DNA of 30,151 nucleotides from Planctomycetota bacterium (GTDB taxonomy: Bacteria > Planctomycetota > PUPC01 > DSUN01). The position numbers and the translations under genes are program-made. The notes under the pieces were generated by a model. It saw only the letters and a list, made by a program, of their open reading frames with translations, had not been told where the DNA came from and searched no databases. Below, one piece after another: positions 14,989 through 23,676 of this stretch (its first letter is position 1; the number at the start of each line of letters is the position of its first letter). Location: positions 1 through 30,151 of the forward strand of contig VGYW01000044.1 in NCBI GenBank assembly GCA_016872875.1. Reading direction: 5' to 3'.

Positions 14989-17900
14989 TCACTGAGTGGC
15001 CACCATGAATAGCGCACGGGCGCCTGCTGGCACGGAGATGTTCACCGCGTCGTGCGGCGAGTTGATCTTGCGGTCTTCGGCATCGCGCAGGCCCTTCCAC
15101 AGGCCGAGGAGCTTGCCGCGGTTCCTCCCCGTGGTCTTGAGCAGAACCTTGTCGGTTGCGATGTCGGAGACGAGGATGCACTCGCCGTTGTCGGCGGGCA
15201 TCAGGCCGAGCTTGTCGAGGTCGAGCTTCAGCTTGCCATCAGCGGCCTTCGCGCCCGGGTTGCTCACCGCTACGATCAGCCGCTTCTGGGAAGGTATCCT
15301 CCACGCAGCGAGCGCGCAGCCGTCCACGCCGATGAACGTCACGCTGTTGTCGGCGGCCGGAACGGGCTGGACGTCGGCCGCACTGATGCCCAGGATGAGC
15401 AGCTTGGCCGCTAGGTTCGCGTCCGCCATCTTGGCTAACGCCTCGGGCAGTGGCGCTGGGTTGGCCGCTGTGACCATGAACAGGCGGAAGTCGAGCGGCA
15501 ACACGTCGAAGTCGAACGCATCCACAGCCTTGCCGTGCGCGAGCACCTTGTCGGTCTCTAGATCGCTGACGATGGTCTCGCCGTCGGGCACGCCGAGTTT
15601 GGCGATGGCGACCCTCAATCTGCAGCGCACGGTCGCCTCGTTCCAGTTCGCAACGGCCACGATCAAGCGGCCTTGGGAGGGCACGAGCCAGGCGCTGGCG
15701 CGCACCTCCGCAGCCGGCTTGCCATCCTGGAGAGTCAGGGTCAAGGCGTCCGCATTGTTCCAGTAGGGCAGGAACTGGGCCTCGGCCAGGTTCATGCCAA
15801 GCCCGATGAGCTTGGCGGCCATGTCGGGGTTTCGGAAGCCGTAGGGCGGCTCGCGATCGCATTTCTGGATGAGCACGCCCTTGCCGGCGATGGTCTGCTG
15901 GCTCCACGACCCGAAGCCCGGGGTCCAGACGTCGTGGACGAAGAGCGCGGCCATCTGGCAGCGGAGGGGGTCCACGTTGCGCGTCTGGTTGTCCCACGGA
16001 TAGCCCCCGAGCCAGCGAATGGTCATTCCATAGAGGGAGGGGGAGTCGATCGCGCGGAGGTGGCGAACCGGCCAGGCGTACATGAAGTTGCGGAAGCTGG
16101 GCCTGCGGAAATCCTCGCCGTCAATCAGCACGTTGAGAAACCCTGTGGCCGGCACGACGGGGCCATGCGTGGAGTGCATCTCGACCCAAGGGTTGTCCAC
16201 GCCGTTCTGATGGAAGACCGTGGCGATGCGCTTGATCTGCTCGCGGGAGCCCGAGATGTTGTAGCCGCCCTGCACCTCGCCGCCGCGGGGCTGGTCGGCT
16301 GGGAGCACGTAGGCGACGCCGTTCTGCACCGACCGCGAGAAGCCCATCCCCTCGGGCGTGTCGTAGTAGATGCCGTCAATCGGAGCCGCCCTGACGTAGC
16401 GCTCCCACTGCCAGGCGCGCAGGTTGGCCAGCTTGGGCACAAACCCATAACCGTCGAACTCCCGGGCCAGGTAGTCGTAGGTGCGCGGGTCGAGGTCGGG
16501 GGTCCTCCACGGCGTGTGCGAATCGTGCCAGGGCGCGAACTCCATCAGCCAGTCCTTGGCGACAGCTTTGGGCAGCGGCTCATAGGTCCTGGCATCGTAG
16601 AGCGTGCCCTTTTCCATGAAGTCGCGCGCCTTGGCGAAGTCGCGCGGCATGGGCGCCGAGAAGTTCATCACCTTGTCACCGACGTAGTGGCCGAACTGGC
16701 TGGTGCGACGCTCGACGATTCGTGCGCCCGCGGGGAACGGACGGGCGGGCAGGCCAAGCAGCCCGAACTGGACGCGACGCGGCCCCCTGAACGTGAACGG
16801 CTTGCCTATCAGGTTGAGACGCAGGACCGTCTCGCCGCTCTGCCGCAGCGCCTCGGTGGCTGGCACGTCGTCAGTCGGCACCCAGCCACGGTCGTTGTCG
16901 GCGTACCAACAGAGCCCGCGGAGCGAATCAGAAACGACGTACTGCGGCATGAAGCTGCCGACCGTCATGCCCAGCCCGCGGCACTTGGCGCTGTCCCACA
17001 CCTTCCCCTCGTCCTGTGTGAGGCCCTGGGCCACCCAGCTCTCGCGGCCGGCCATTGCCATCGTGTAGAGGAATTGGGCGCGCTCCGGCTTGAAGGGGAC
17101 TTCCAGCCGCAAGTAGTCCAGGTTCAGCCCGGCCGCGGCCGGCTCGACGTCGAGCGTGACCCACTGCGCGCCATCGTATTCCATGTGGTTGGCGATCTTG
17201 ACGTTGAGGGCATCCGAGCGCAGCGCGCCGGAAAGCTCGACCTCGGTGGGGCTCTGGCGCCCGAACTTCGGGGCGGCGTCCGCCGCGAACGCCACAGGCT
17301 TGCCGCCCGCCGAGGCCGTCAGCCGGACGGGCGCGGCGAGCAGGTCCTTGCCCGTCATCTGCACCTGGGTGGGCATGGCGCGGCCGTCGAAGGTCGCCCG
17401 GCCCGTCGTGGTTACGATGGCGTTTCCTTCGACCCGCATCGGCTGATGGGGCGGGATGGGTTTGTCGCTCAAGCCGGCCTGGCTGTCCCACCAGGGGAAG
17501 ATGGCCGCCTCGTCGAGCTTCTCGACAGTCAACTCCCTGGTCTCGATGGCCCTGCCGTCAGTGTCGAGGAGCGTCAGGCGCGCCGGATACTTGCCGGGCT
17601 TCAGCTCAGGCAGGGGCAAGAGGTCGGAGATGATCGAGTGGCTCACACGGGTGACAAGCCTGTCGAGGAGCGGGGGCAGCTCGACCCGCAGCCCCTTCAC
17701 CTTCGTCGGGTCCGGGTGGTCGAGGATGTCGCACGAAGGCATGAGGTTGTTGCGGACCGGGTTGTAGGCGATGTCCATCGCATAGCCGGGCGTCACTTGT
17801 CTGGCCGTGTACTCGAGCTTGGCGAAGTCGCACTGCCGAACAAAGAGCGGCGTGGCGCTACCCACGCGGCTGACCTTGAAGACAAAGCCATGCAGCGGCG

Positions 17901-19014
17901 CTGCCCTCTTGGCCGGATCGGCGGCCAGTTCAGGTAGTGTGGCGGCGGGAATTGCCCACTCGACGGCTTCGCCGGGCTTGAGGGTGAACTCCTTGCTCTG
18001 TGTGGCCAGCGGCTTCTCCCGCTCGGTCCAGTCTTTGTCGCGGCCCTGGTAGCCGCTGTTGTCGTAGACGCTCGCCAGCGCTGTGAAGGTCTGCGGCTTG
18101 GCCGTGGTGTTGGCGAAGCGGGCATTGAAGCCGAAGCGGCCCTGCCAGAGGTCCGAGATGTCCAGCAGTTGCACCACCGGCGCCGAATCGTCGAGCACGA
18201 GGGGGAACTGGTTCTCCTGGGAGATGAACCCGCCGTTGCCGGTGAGCGAGGAGTAGATATTCCACTGGGGGCTGCTCTTCTCGTCAATCAGCCCTTTCCA
18301 GTCCCGCGTGGCCAGGAAGAGCCAGCAGTCGCCCGACCGGTTCGGGCCCATCATGCGCAGTGACTTGACGGGAATCCTCACCTCCAGATCCCAATGGGTC
18401 ATGCCGGGCTTGTAGTCGCTCTTGAACTCCCAGGTGTCCGCGTCCCAGTACTTCGCCGTCACGCCAACGGTCTGCATGGCATCCCAGCGGAAGCCGAGGG
18501 CGTTGTACATGATCTGGAAAATGGCCGGTTCGGGCTGGTCCCGCCCCAGGGGGTTGAAGAAAAGCTCCACGACATCGTCGTGGCTCACCTCGTTATCCAT
18601 GTCCCTGCCCTTCCGGCGCAGGACGTAGCCTGGCTTCACCTCCGTGCGCATGCCGAGGTAGAAGCTCGTCTCGTCCCACGTGATCAGGGTCAGGGACCGC
18701 AGCGGCAGGACCCGGCCGCCGGTGGGGGCGAGCATTCCGGGGACGGCCGCCGCATCCGCCCATTCGCCCTGCTCCAGCCTGAGCGTACCGTCGATCGTGG
18801 GGGGCTTGCCCGCCCTAGGGGCAGAAACCCAGACCATCCTGTTTTGGCCGAGCGCCTCGCGCAGGGTCTGGGCGCTCATCGCGCCGCTGTGCTTCTCGGC
18901 CAGATTGCCCGCCCGCTTGCCATCGCCCTGAGCCAGTGCGGCTGAGCTAAGCAGCGCCCAGGCAAGAGCCGCGGCAACACGGGAACGCTCGCTTCGGGCG
19001 GTGAAGCGCCGCAT
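14989..19014 (-). CDS. Large secreted GH123-N/DUF6067-like protein with CBM9-like domain and duplicated C-terminal module
   Basis: A 1341-aa protein. ATG 19014 sits 8 bases after AAGGA and begins a signal peptide ending ALLSSAALAQG; ATG 19023 is the alternative. Residues about 55-260 look like a CBM9/DOMON-type sugar-binding sandwich (PTIDGTLRLEQGEWADAAAV, WDETSFYLGMRTEV, DDVVELFFNPLG). A second beta-rich region follows (about 300-520). The DUF6067-like part (about 530-1060) contains LCWYADNDRGWVPTDDVP and YVRAAPIDGIYYDTPEGMG. Residues 1066-1201 and 1202-1341 are two tandem copies of one module (RLIVAVANWN versus RLIVAVSNPG; VSDLETDKVL versus VSDIATDKVL). It heads an operon with the shorter paralogue. 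Secreted polysaccharide binding and cleavage are inferred. Confidence 0.83.
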   Translation of the reverse strand: MRRFTARSERSRVAAALAWALLSSAALAQGDGKRAGNLAEKHSGAMSAQTLREALGQNRMVWVSAPRAGKPPTIDGTLRLEQGEWADAAAVPGMLAPTGGRVLPLRSLTLITWDETSFYLGMRTEVKPGYVLRRKGRDMDNEVSHDDVVELFFNPLGRDQPEPAIFQIMYNALGFRWDAMQTVGVTAKYWDADTWEFKSDYKPGMTHWDLEVRIPVKSLRMMGPNRSGDCWLFLATRDWKGLIDEKSSPQWNIYSSLTGNGGFISQENQFPLVLDDSAPVVQLLDISDLWQGRFGFNARFANTTAKPQTFTALASVYDNSGYQGRDKDWTEREKPLATQSKEFTLKPGEAVEWAIPAATLPELAADPAKRAAPLHGFVFKVSRVGSATPLFVRQCDFAKLEYTARQVTPGYAMDIAYNPVRNNLMPSCDILDHPDPTKVKGLRVELPPLLDRLVTRVSHSIISDLLPLPELKPGKYPARLTLLDTDGRAIETRELTVEKLDEAAIFPWWDSQAGLSDKPIPPHQPMRVEGNAIVTTTGRATFDGRAMPTQVQMTGKDLLAAPVRLTASAGGKPVAFAADAAPKFGRQSPTEVELSGALRSDALNVKIANHMEYDGAQWVTLDVEPAAAGLNLDYLRLEVPFKPERAQFLYTMAMAGRESWVAQGLTQDEGKVWDSAKCRGLGMTVGSFMPQYVVSDSLRGLCWYADNDRGWVPTDDVPATEALRQSGETVLRLNLIGKPFTFRGPRRVQFGLLGLPARPFPAGARIVERRTSQFGHYVGDKVMNFSAPMPRDFAKARDFMEKGTLYDARTYEPLPKAVAKDWLMEFAPWHDSHTPWRTPDLDPRTYDYLAREFDGYGFVPKLANLRAWQWERYVRAAPIDGIYYDTPEGMGFSRSVQNGVAYVLPADQPRGGEVQGGYNISGSREQIKRIATVFHQNGVDNPWVEMHSTHGPVVPATGFLNVLIDGEDFRRPSFRNFMYAWPVRHLRAIDSPSLYGMTIRWLGGYPWDNQTRNVDPLRCQMAALFVHDVWTPGFGSWSQQTIAGKGVLIQKCDREPPYGFRNPDMAAKLIGLGMNLAEAQFLPYWNNADALTLTLQDGKPAAEVRASAWLVPSQGRLIVAVANWNEATVRCRLRVAIAKLGVPDGETIVSDLETDKVLAHGKAVDAFDFDVLPLDFRLFMVTAANPAPLPEALAKMADANLAAKLLILGISAADVQPVPAADNSVTFIGVDGCALAAWRIPSQKRLIVAVSNPGAKAADGKLKLDLDKLGLMPADNGECILVSDIATDKVLLKTTGRNRGKLLGLWKGLRDAEDRKINSPHDAVNISVPAGARALFMVATQ

Positions 19015-19066
19015 GCTGGTCATCCTTAGCCGACCCCAACCGCGAGGAGCAGAGCCTGCAGGGGGG

Positions 19067-19095
19067 AGTTTAGCAGGTCGCGGACGCTGGGGCAA
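19067..19095 (-). promoter_or_regulatory. Candidate promoter of the DUF6067-like operon
   Basis: Reading the minus strand, TTGCCC (19090-19095) and TAAACT (19067-19072) are separated by 17 bases, with 4 of 6 matches in each box. Transcription would begin about 45 bases upstream of ATG 19014. It is a fair but not strong match. Confidence 0.35.
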
Positions 19096-19247
19096 TAGGC
19101 GATGAGCTTCGGAACCAGGGCTACAGGCTGGAATATGAGTACGGCAACAGCGAGGACAGGACCGAGGTCTGGATCAACGAGAAGGCTGGCATGGCGGTCA
19201 GGATCGAGTGGATGAGGGCGGTTGGTGAGAGGGGGAAGGATTGGTGA
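19074..19247 (+). pseudogene. Orphan 57-codon C-terminal gene fragment
   Basis: After an in-frame TAG (19071-19073) the plus strand reads QVADAGAIGDELRNQGYRLE and continues EYGNSEDRTEVWINEKAG, MAVRIEWMRAVGERGKDW, then TGA. There is no start codon before the well-formed part, and composition is protein-like (charged, few Pro/Arg runs), unlike the shadow frames nearby. I read it as the end of a truncated small gene. No family recognised. It overlaps the promoter region of the minus operon. Confidence 0.4.
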
Positions 19248-19443
19248 GAGGTTCACTCGGCAAGGCAGCCCCAGTCGCCTTGCCCAGACATGGAGAGGGC
19301 AGGCCGGACCCGTCTTGGTGGGGAGGGGGCACCTGTTGGGGTCGCGGGTCTGCCCTGGATTGCGCTATGGATCAACTTCCGAACGTCAAGAACCGTCCAA
19401 AGCATAGCGCTTGGTATCGTGGGCGTCAAGCCTCTTACGCGTG
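19248..19443. other. Intergenic stretch without a supported gene
   Basis: No convincing coding frame is seen here. It contains an inverted repeat GCGCTATG (19362-19369) / CATAGCGC (19403-19410) and a short CAAGGC/GCCTTG repeat (about 19260-19281). Either could be an operator for the gene starting at 19541, but nothing else supports that. Confidence 0.4.
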
Positions 19444-19472
19444 TTGAGCGCTCGCCAGTGGAGTGCCATAAT
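19444..19472 (+). promoter_or_regulatory. Sigma70-type promoter upstream of the PcRGLX/YetA-like gene
   Basis: TTGAGC (19444-19449) and CATAAT (19467-19472) are separated by exactly 17 bases, with 4 of 6 and 5 of 6 matches to consensus. Transcription would start near 19480, giving a leader of about 60 bases to ATG 19541. Confidence 0.55.
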
Positions 19473-19540
19473 GTGGGCATGATGTGCAAGACGAGGCCAT
19501 GGGGCTTCTTCGCAGCTTGAGGCCACGCAGAGGAGCGGCG

Positions 19541-22500
19541 ATGGACGGTGCGACAAGACGGCGAGTGTTGATGCTGGTAGCTCTGGCCTGGGCTATGCTT
19601 GCCCGGGGGCTCCTCCCGACCCGCACACTTGGGGCAGAACCCAGCACGATTCTACTCAAGCAAACATCTCCCTTTCCTGCCCAAGGTGTCACATGGCCTG
19701 CTGCCACAGCCGTCCCCCTGCCGCGCGACGCAGTCGTGGATACGAAGCGCGCCCGGCTCACTGATGGCACAGGCACGACGCTTCCGGCCTGCTTCGAACC
19801 CCTGGCGCACTGGAGTCCTGCGCGGGACTCAGTCAAGTGGCTGCGGCTGTCGTTTATCGCGCCCGCCGTGAGGGATGCCGCCCCCGAGTATACGCTCACG
19901 TTCGGCGACGACGTGGTTGAGCAGCCAACCGAGGCGCCCGTCAGAGTCACGCAAGACGAAGGCCAAGTGCTCGTCGAAACAGGGGCGATTGGCCTCGCCG
20001 TCTCCAGGAAGTCGGGCGGCTTTCTGTCGAGCGTGTCGCGCGGCGGCAAGGAGGTGTGGAGAGCTTCGCCCACTGACGGCCCCTATGTGACTGACCACAC
20101 GGGGACAGTCTTTCGCGCGACTCTGGACACACAGCCCCTCATGACCGTCGAGGAGGCCGGGCCGCTGCGCGCCGTCGTTCGCACCGAAGCCTGGCACGTC
20201 AGCGCCGCAGGCGATCGGCTCAACAAGAGCGTCCTCCGCTACTACGCCTACGCGGGGCAGCCCTGGATCGAGCTGCACTGGACGTTCATTATCACGGCCG
20301 ACACGGACAAGGTTCGCTTCGCCGACATCGGGTTGCGCCTGGCGGCAACGGGGCCTGCGGCAGTGGGCACGGAGGGCGGAAGCGTCCAGCTCACCGAGGG
20401 CTACCTGCTCCAGAAGAAGCCTGACCTTTATGTCGTCCGGAAGAAGGAGGGCGACCGCTACATTGAATCCGTCCGCGGCGGCAAGGCGCCCGGCTGGGTC
20501 AGCACAGCCGCTTTCAGCCTGATGTTGCGCGACTTCTGGCAGACGTTTCCCAAAGAGCTTGAGGCGCAATCTGGCTCCGTGATCACCCACGCCTGGCCTG
20601 GCCACGGGGAGTTCAACGACGACTGGTTCATCGAACCGGAGAAGCCGCCTTTGCCCGACACGCCGATCGAGCAGGTGGCCGGCCCGAACGGGGTCAGGAT
20701 GACGGCGGCCTACTTCCACCAGCTCCAGAAGTTCCATCACGGCCCGTTGCTCGACTTCCATTTCCCCGATTGGTGGCGTGGGGCGAACGTCGCGGGCGAC
20801 CAGGCGAGCAAGGAGCCGAACTGGCTGGCGAAGACAATCACAGCGGTGGGCCACCGCTCCGACGAGTTCTTTGCAATCTGGTCCCGGTCGCGGATGGAAG
20901 CGGGCATCGTCAAGGAGCACGCGGCCGGCACCTCGCGGACGCAGGAGCTTCTTCTTGACTTCGGCGACGACTCGGCCGCGGTCGCCGCCCGTCGGGCGCT
21001 CTTCACCAACCCGCCGCACGTCTGGCTCAAAGACCCGAAATGGCTGGAGACTTGCGGCGTCTTCGGCCCGCTCAGCGTGGACGCCGCGCCCGCCTGGCTT
21101 GAGAACAGCGCCAAGAGCTGGCAGATGGCGGACAAGAACAAGCACTATGGGATGTGGCTCTACGGCAACATGCCCGAGTACTTCAACCGGGACGGCTCGA
21201 CCTGCATCTATCGGATGACGGGCACCGGCTCCCACTACGGCTACTTCAACAACAACTGGTACCTTTACCTGACCACGGGCAGGCCCGAGCACTTGCGCTA
21301 CGCCACGATCAACACGCGGCAGTGGCGCGATGTGGAGATCGTCCACTTCACGACGCCCGAGTTCGAGGGCCTGCCTGAGGAATCCCGCAAGCTCCTCGGC
21401 GCCGCCCACGCGGTCTCGGTCTATCCCTGGCGGTTGGGGAGCTGTTTCAGCTTCTACGCCGGCTGCTCGCCGCTCCTCTTCGACTACTACCTCACGGGCG
21501 ACCGCCGCTCGCTCGAGGTCGCCCAGCTACACATGCAGGGCATCCTCAAGAACGACCCCGGCAAGAACCTCAGCCGCGAGGCAGGCGGCACCAACAAGGC
21601 CGTCCTCGACTGGTATCTGCACTCATGGGACCCGACCTTCGGTGCGCGCCTCGACGAGGCCATCCACTGGATCATGACCAACGACCCCACCGCCGAGGGC
21701 GGCAAGCAGGCCAACCCGCTGAACTGGACGAACTTCATGCCGATGTACCTCCAGGCATCGAAGGACCCCGCCAGCGGCCTCAAGCACCACGCCGCGATGC
21801 GCGACTACGTCCTCAAGTGGGCGGACGCCGAGCTGGACGGCGACAACTACGCCACGGGCTACCCAGGCAACCCGGGCAACATGCTCGCCGCCGCCTGGTT
21901 CGCCACGGGCGACCGCAAGTACCTGCTGCCCTACGCCCGGAACCTGCTCAAGTACGACGTGCCGCGCGAGAAGTGGCTCATGCCGGCCGCTCCTGGCTTC
22001 GGTTCGGGCGTTGGAGCCTCGCGCTTCGACGAGGTGCTCTTCGCGTATGCCGCGTGGCGCGAGGCGGGGGAAAAGGGCCTGGTGCCCAAGAGCGAGGGCG
22101 ACCTGCCCCTCCCGCCGCCTATTCGCTCCTACCGTACGCCGGTCAAGGGGGTCTACTACGGCAAAGAGAGCGTCTTCCTGCTCCTCAAGGAGCCGGGCAA
22201 GGAGACGCGCGTGGAGTGGGGAAGCTACCACCCCGGGACTGCGCTCACGCTGTCCGGCCCCGACGGAGCCAGAGTCCTCGAGGCAAAAACGGAAGCGGGC
22301 GGCTTCAAGCCCGTTCCGATCGTGGTCGCCACGGAGGGCGCGCCAGGGATCTACCGCCTCGTCGCGGCCACAGAGCCCTACAAGTTCTGGTCGAGCATCA
22401 CCCCACACTGCAAGCACATGGTCGAGGTCGTTGAGCAGGTCGCCATCTTCGGTGGCACCGACTGGGTCTTCCTCGTGCCGCAAGGCACCAAGCAGTTCGT

Positions 22501-22717
22501 GGCTACGGTTTCGGATGGAGCCTTCATCCTCGACCCCGCCTGGAGGAAGGTCCGCGGACGGGGAGACGGCAAGCCCTTCGGCATTGAGGTCGCCCCCGAA
22601 CATGCGGGCAAGCTCTGGCGCTTCCGGCCTGTCGGCCACGACTCGCGTCTGAAGCTGGAGGGTGTCCCTCCATACGTCGCCCCGCATCCTGACTATTGGT
22701 TTGCGGCCCCGCGATGA
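19541..22717 (+). CDS. Secreted PcRGLX/YetA-like protein, putative exo-rhamnogalacturonan lyase
   Basis: A 1058-aa protein. The frame is open from 19484, but ATG 19541 follows AGAGGAG by 5 bases and starts a signal peptide (RRVLMLVALAWAMLARGLLP). Residues about 45-110 have the N-terminal RIFT-barrel pattern of the PcRGLX/YetA-like family: VPLPRDAVVDTKRARLTDG, LPACFEPLAHW, VKWLRLSFIAPA. The middle (about 530-880) is an alpha/alpha-toroid-like region (MWLYGNMPEYFNRDGS, HYGYFNNNWYLYLTTGRPEH, YATGYPGNPGNMLAAAWFATG). A beta-sandwich closes the protein. Characterised relatives release disaccharides from rhamnogalacturonan I, fitting the pectate lyase in this locus. No catalytic residue is assigned here and polysaccharide specificity is inferred. 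Confidence 0.8.
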   Translation: MDGATRRRVLMLVALAWAMLARGLLPTRTLGAEPSTILLKQTSPFPAQGVTWPAATAVPLPRDAVVDTKRARLTDGTGTTLPACFEPLAHWSPARDSVKWLRLSFIAPAVRDAAPEYTLTFGDDVVEQPTEAPVRVTQDEGQVLVETGAIGLAVSRKSGGFLSSVSRGGKEVWRASPTDGPYVTDHTGTVFRATLDTQPLMTVEEAGPLRAVVRTEAWHVSAAGDRLNKSVLRYYAYAGQPWIELHWTFIITADTDKVRFADIGLRLAATGPAAVGTEGGSVQLTEGYLLQKKPDLYVVRKKEGDRYIESVRGGKAPGWVSTAAFSLMLRDFWQTFPKELEAQSGSVITHAWPGHGEFNDDWFIEPEKPPLPDTPIEQVAGPNGVRMTAAYFHQLQKFHHGPLLDFHFPDWWRGANVAGDQASKEPNWLAKTITAVGHRSDEFFAIWSRSRMEAGIVKEHAAGTSRTQELLLDFGDDSAAVAARRALFTNPPHVWLKDPKWLETCGVFGPLSVDAAPAWLENSAKSWQMADKNKHYGMWLYGNMPEYFNRDGSTCIYRMTGTGSHYGYFNNNWYLYLTTGRPEHLRYATINTRQWRDVEIVHFTTPEFEGLPEESRKLLGAAHAVSVYPWRLGSCFSFYAGCSPLLFDYYLTGDRRSLEVAQLHMQGILKNDPGKNLSREAGGTNKAVLDWYLHSWDPTFGARLDEAIHWIMTNDPTAEGGKQANPLNWTNFMPMYLQASKDPASGLKHHAAMRDYVLKWADAELDGDNYATGYPGNPGNMLAAAWFATGDRKYLLPYARNLLKYDVPREKWLMPAAPGFGSGVGASRFDEVLFAYAAWREAGEKGLVPKSEGDLPLPPPIRSYRTPVKGVYYGKESVFLLLKEPGKETRVEWGSYHPGTALTLSGPDGARVLEAKTEAGGFKPVPIVVATEGAPGIYRLVAATEPYKFWSSITPHCKHMVEVVEQVAIFGGTDWVFLVPQGTKQFVATVSDGAFILDPAWRKVRGRGDGKPFGIEVAPEHAGKLWRFRPVGHDSRLKLEGVPPYVAPHPDYWFAAPR

Positions 22718-22800
22718 CCCCAATGGCGAGGAAGGGGGGGCACACCCTTATGGCCGGCGAAGGGGAAGGGCTGCGCCCCGGCGGGCAATCTTGGTCCACG

Positions 22801-22829
22801 TTGCGCGCCCGTCACAGAAGGAGTAGCAT
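22801..22829 (+). promoter_or_regulatory. Weak candidate promoter for the XRE-type regulator
   Basis: TTGCGC (22801-22806) and TAGCAT (22824-22829) are 17 bases apart, about 43 bases upstream of ATG 22872. Only 3 of 6 and 4 of 6 positions match consensus, so this is tentative; the 154-base gap after the preceding gene makes a separate promoter reasonable. Confidence 0.25.
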
Positions 22830-22871
22830 TCGGAGGCGACCTGCTACGGGGGGACTCTGAAGGAGACCATC

Positions 22872-23375
22872 ATGCACAAGCTCGAGCAAGTCCTGAGGTC
22901 CGAGATCATCCGGCTGGCGAGGAAGGAGGTCAACGCAGCGTTCATCCCCCTATCGCAGGGTGTACGGACGCTGAGGCGGCAGGTATCTTCCCTCAGAAAG
23001 ACGGTCGCTACATTAGACAAGCTGAGGGCAGGGCTTGAAGCGAAGAAGAGGGCAGAGCGGACGAAGCTCACAGCCCCGGAGGAGCAGGCCAAGACTGCAC
23101 GGCTCTCGCCGCTGCTCATCAAGAAGCTAAGGACACGGCTTGGGCTGAGCCAGGGACAGCTTGCCTGCCTGGTCGGCGTCTCCCGTCAGGCAATGGCGTT
23201 CTGGGAGCTGGGCAAGTCACGTCCTCAAGGGCAGAACAGGGCGGCACTGGTCGCTCTGCGTGGCATCGGCAGGCGCGAGGTGAAGAGGATGCTGGGGGAG
23301 AAGACCAGCAAGGCGCCGGAGCAGAAGAGGGCGAAGCCGCGGGCGCGCAAAGGAGGGGCCAGGAATGCCAGATGA
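22872..23375 (+). CDS. XRE-type helix-turn-helix protein with N-terminal coiled coil and basic tail
   Basis: A 167-aa protein with a strong ribosome binding site (GAAGGAG, 6 bases before ATG). Residues about 1-75 are predicted helical and coiled-coil-like (LEQVLRSEIIRLARKEV, VRTLRRQVSSLRKTVATLDK). Residues about 82-125 are an XRE helix-turn-helix: KKLRTRLGLSQGQLACLVGV, then SRQAMAFWELGKSRPQGQNR. The last 30 residues are Lys/Arg-rich. The C-terminus overlaps the next gene by 11 bases. It probably binds DNA as a dimer; whether it controls the flanking carbohydrate genes or its own partner is unknown. Confidence 0.85.
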   Translation: MHKLEQVLRSEIIRLARKEVNAAFIPLSQGVRTLRRQVSSLRKTVATLDKLRAGLEAKKRAERTKLTAPEEQAKTARLSPLLIKKLRTRLGLSQGQLACLVGVSRQAMAFWELGKSRPQGQNRAALVALRGIGRREVKRMLGEKTSKAPEQKRAKPRARKGGARNAR

Positions 23376-23616
23376 CATTGGCCTGAAGTTGACCGCCTCA
23401 GAGCGAGAGCAGTTGGCCATGGTTCTGATGGGCGATTACGATCTCCTGAGGAAAATCGAGCGGACTCCCCTCGATCGTGAGGTGGACTTCAGCGCGGCGG
23501 AGCTTGATCTTCTGGACGACAGACTGGCCATTGAGGTGGAACACCTCCGATCTTGCGGTACGCGCAAAGTCCTTGTCCAGATACGCAAGCGTATTGCCCT
23601 CTTGATGAGCTTGTGA
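23365..23616 (+). CDS. 83-aa protein overlapping and coupled to the XRE-type regulator
   Basis: ATG 23365 follows AGGAGG and lies inside the end of the regulator gene (11-base overlap), so translation is probably coupled. The product (MPDDIGLKLTASEREQLAMV, then HLRSCGTRKVLVQIRKRIAL) is mainly helical, acidic in the middle and basic near the end, with no membrane segment or known motif. The pairing suggests a cofactor of the regulator or a two-gene toxin-antitoxin-like module. I do not recognise the family. Confidence 0.7.
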   Translation: MPDDIGLKLTASEREQLAMVLMGDYDLLRKIERTPLDREVDFSAAELDLLDDRLAIEVEHLRSCGTRKVLVQIRKRIALLMSL

Positions 23617-23676
23617 GGTCGGCGCACCAGAGGGCACGCACGGCGGGTCTCCGGGAGGAGCGGAGAGACGAGACCG

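Noticed and set aside
13028..17937. Two long plus-strand frames (655 and 754 codons)
   Set aside because: Both are antisense shadows of the DUF6067-like genes, whose shared motifs prove the minus strand is coding.
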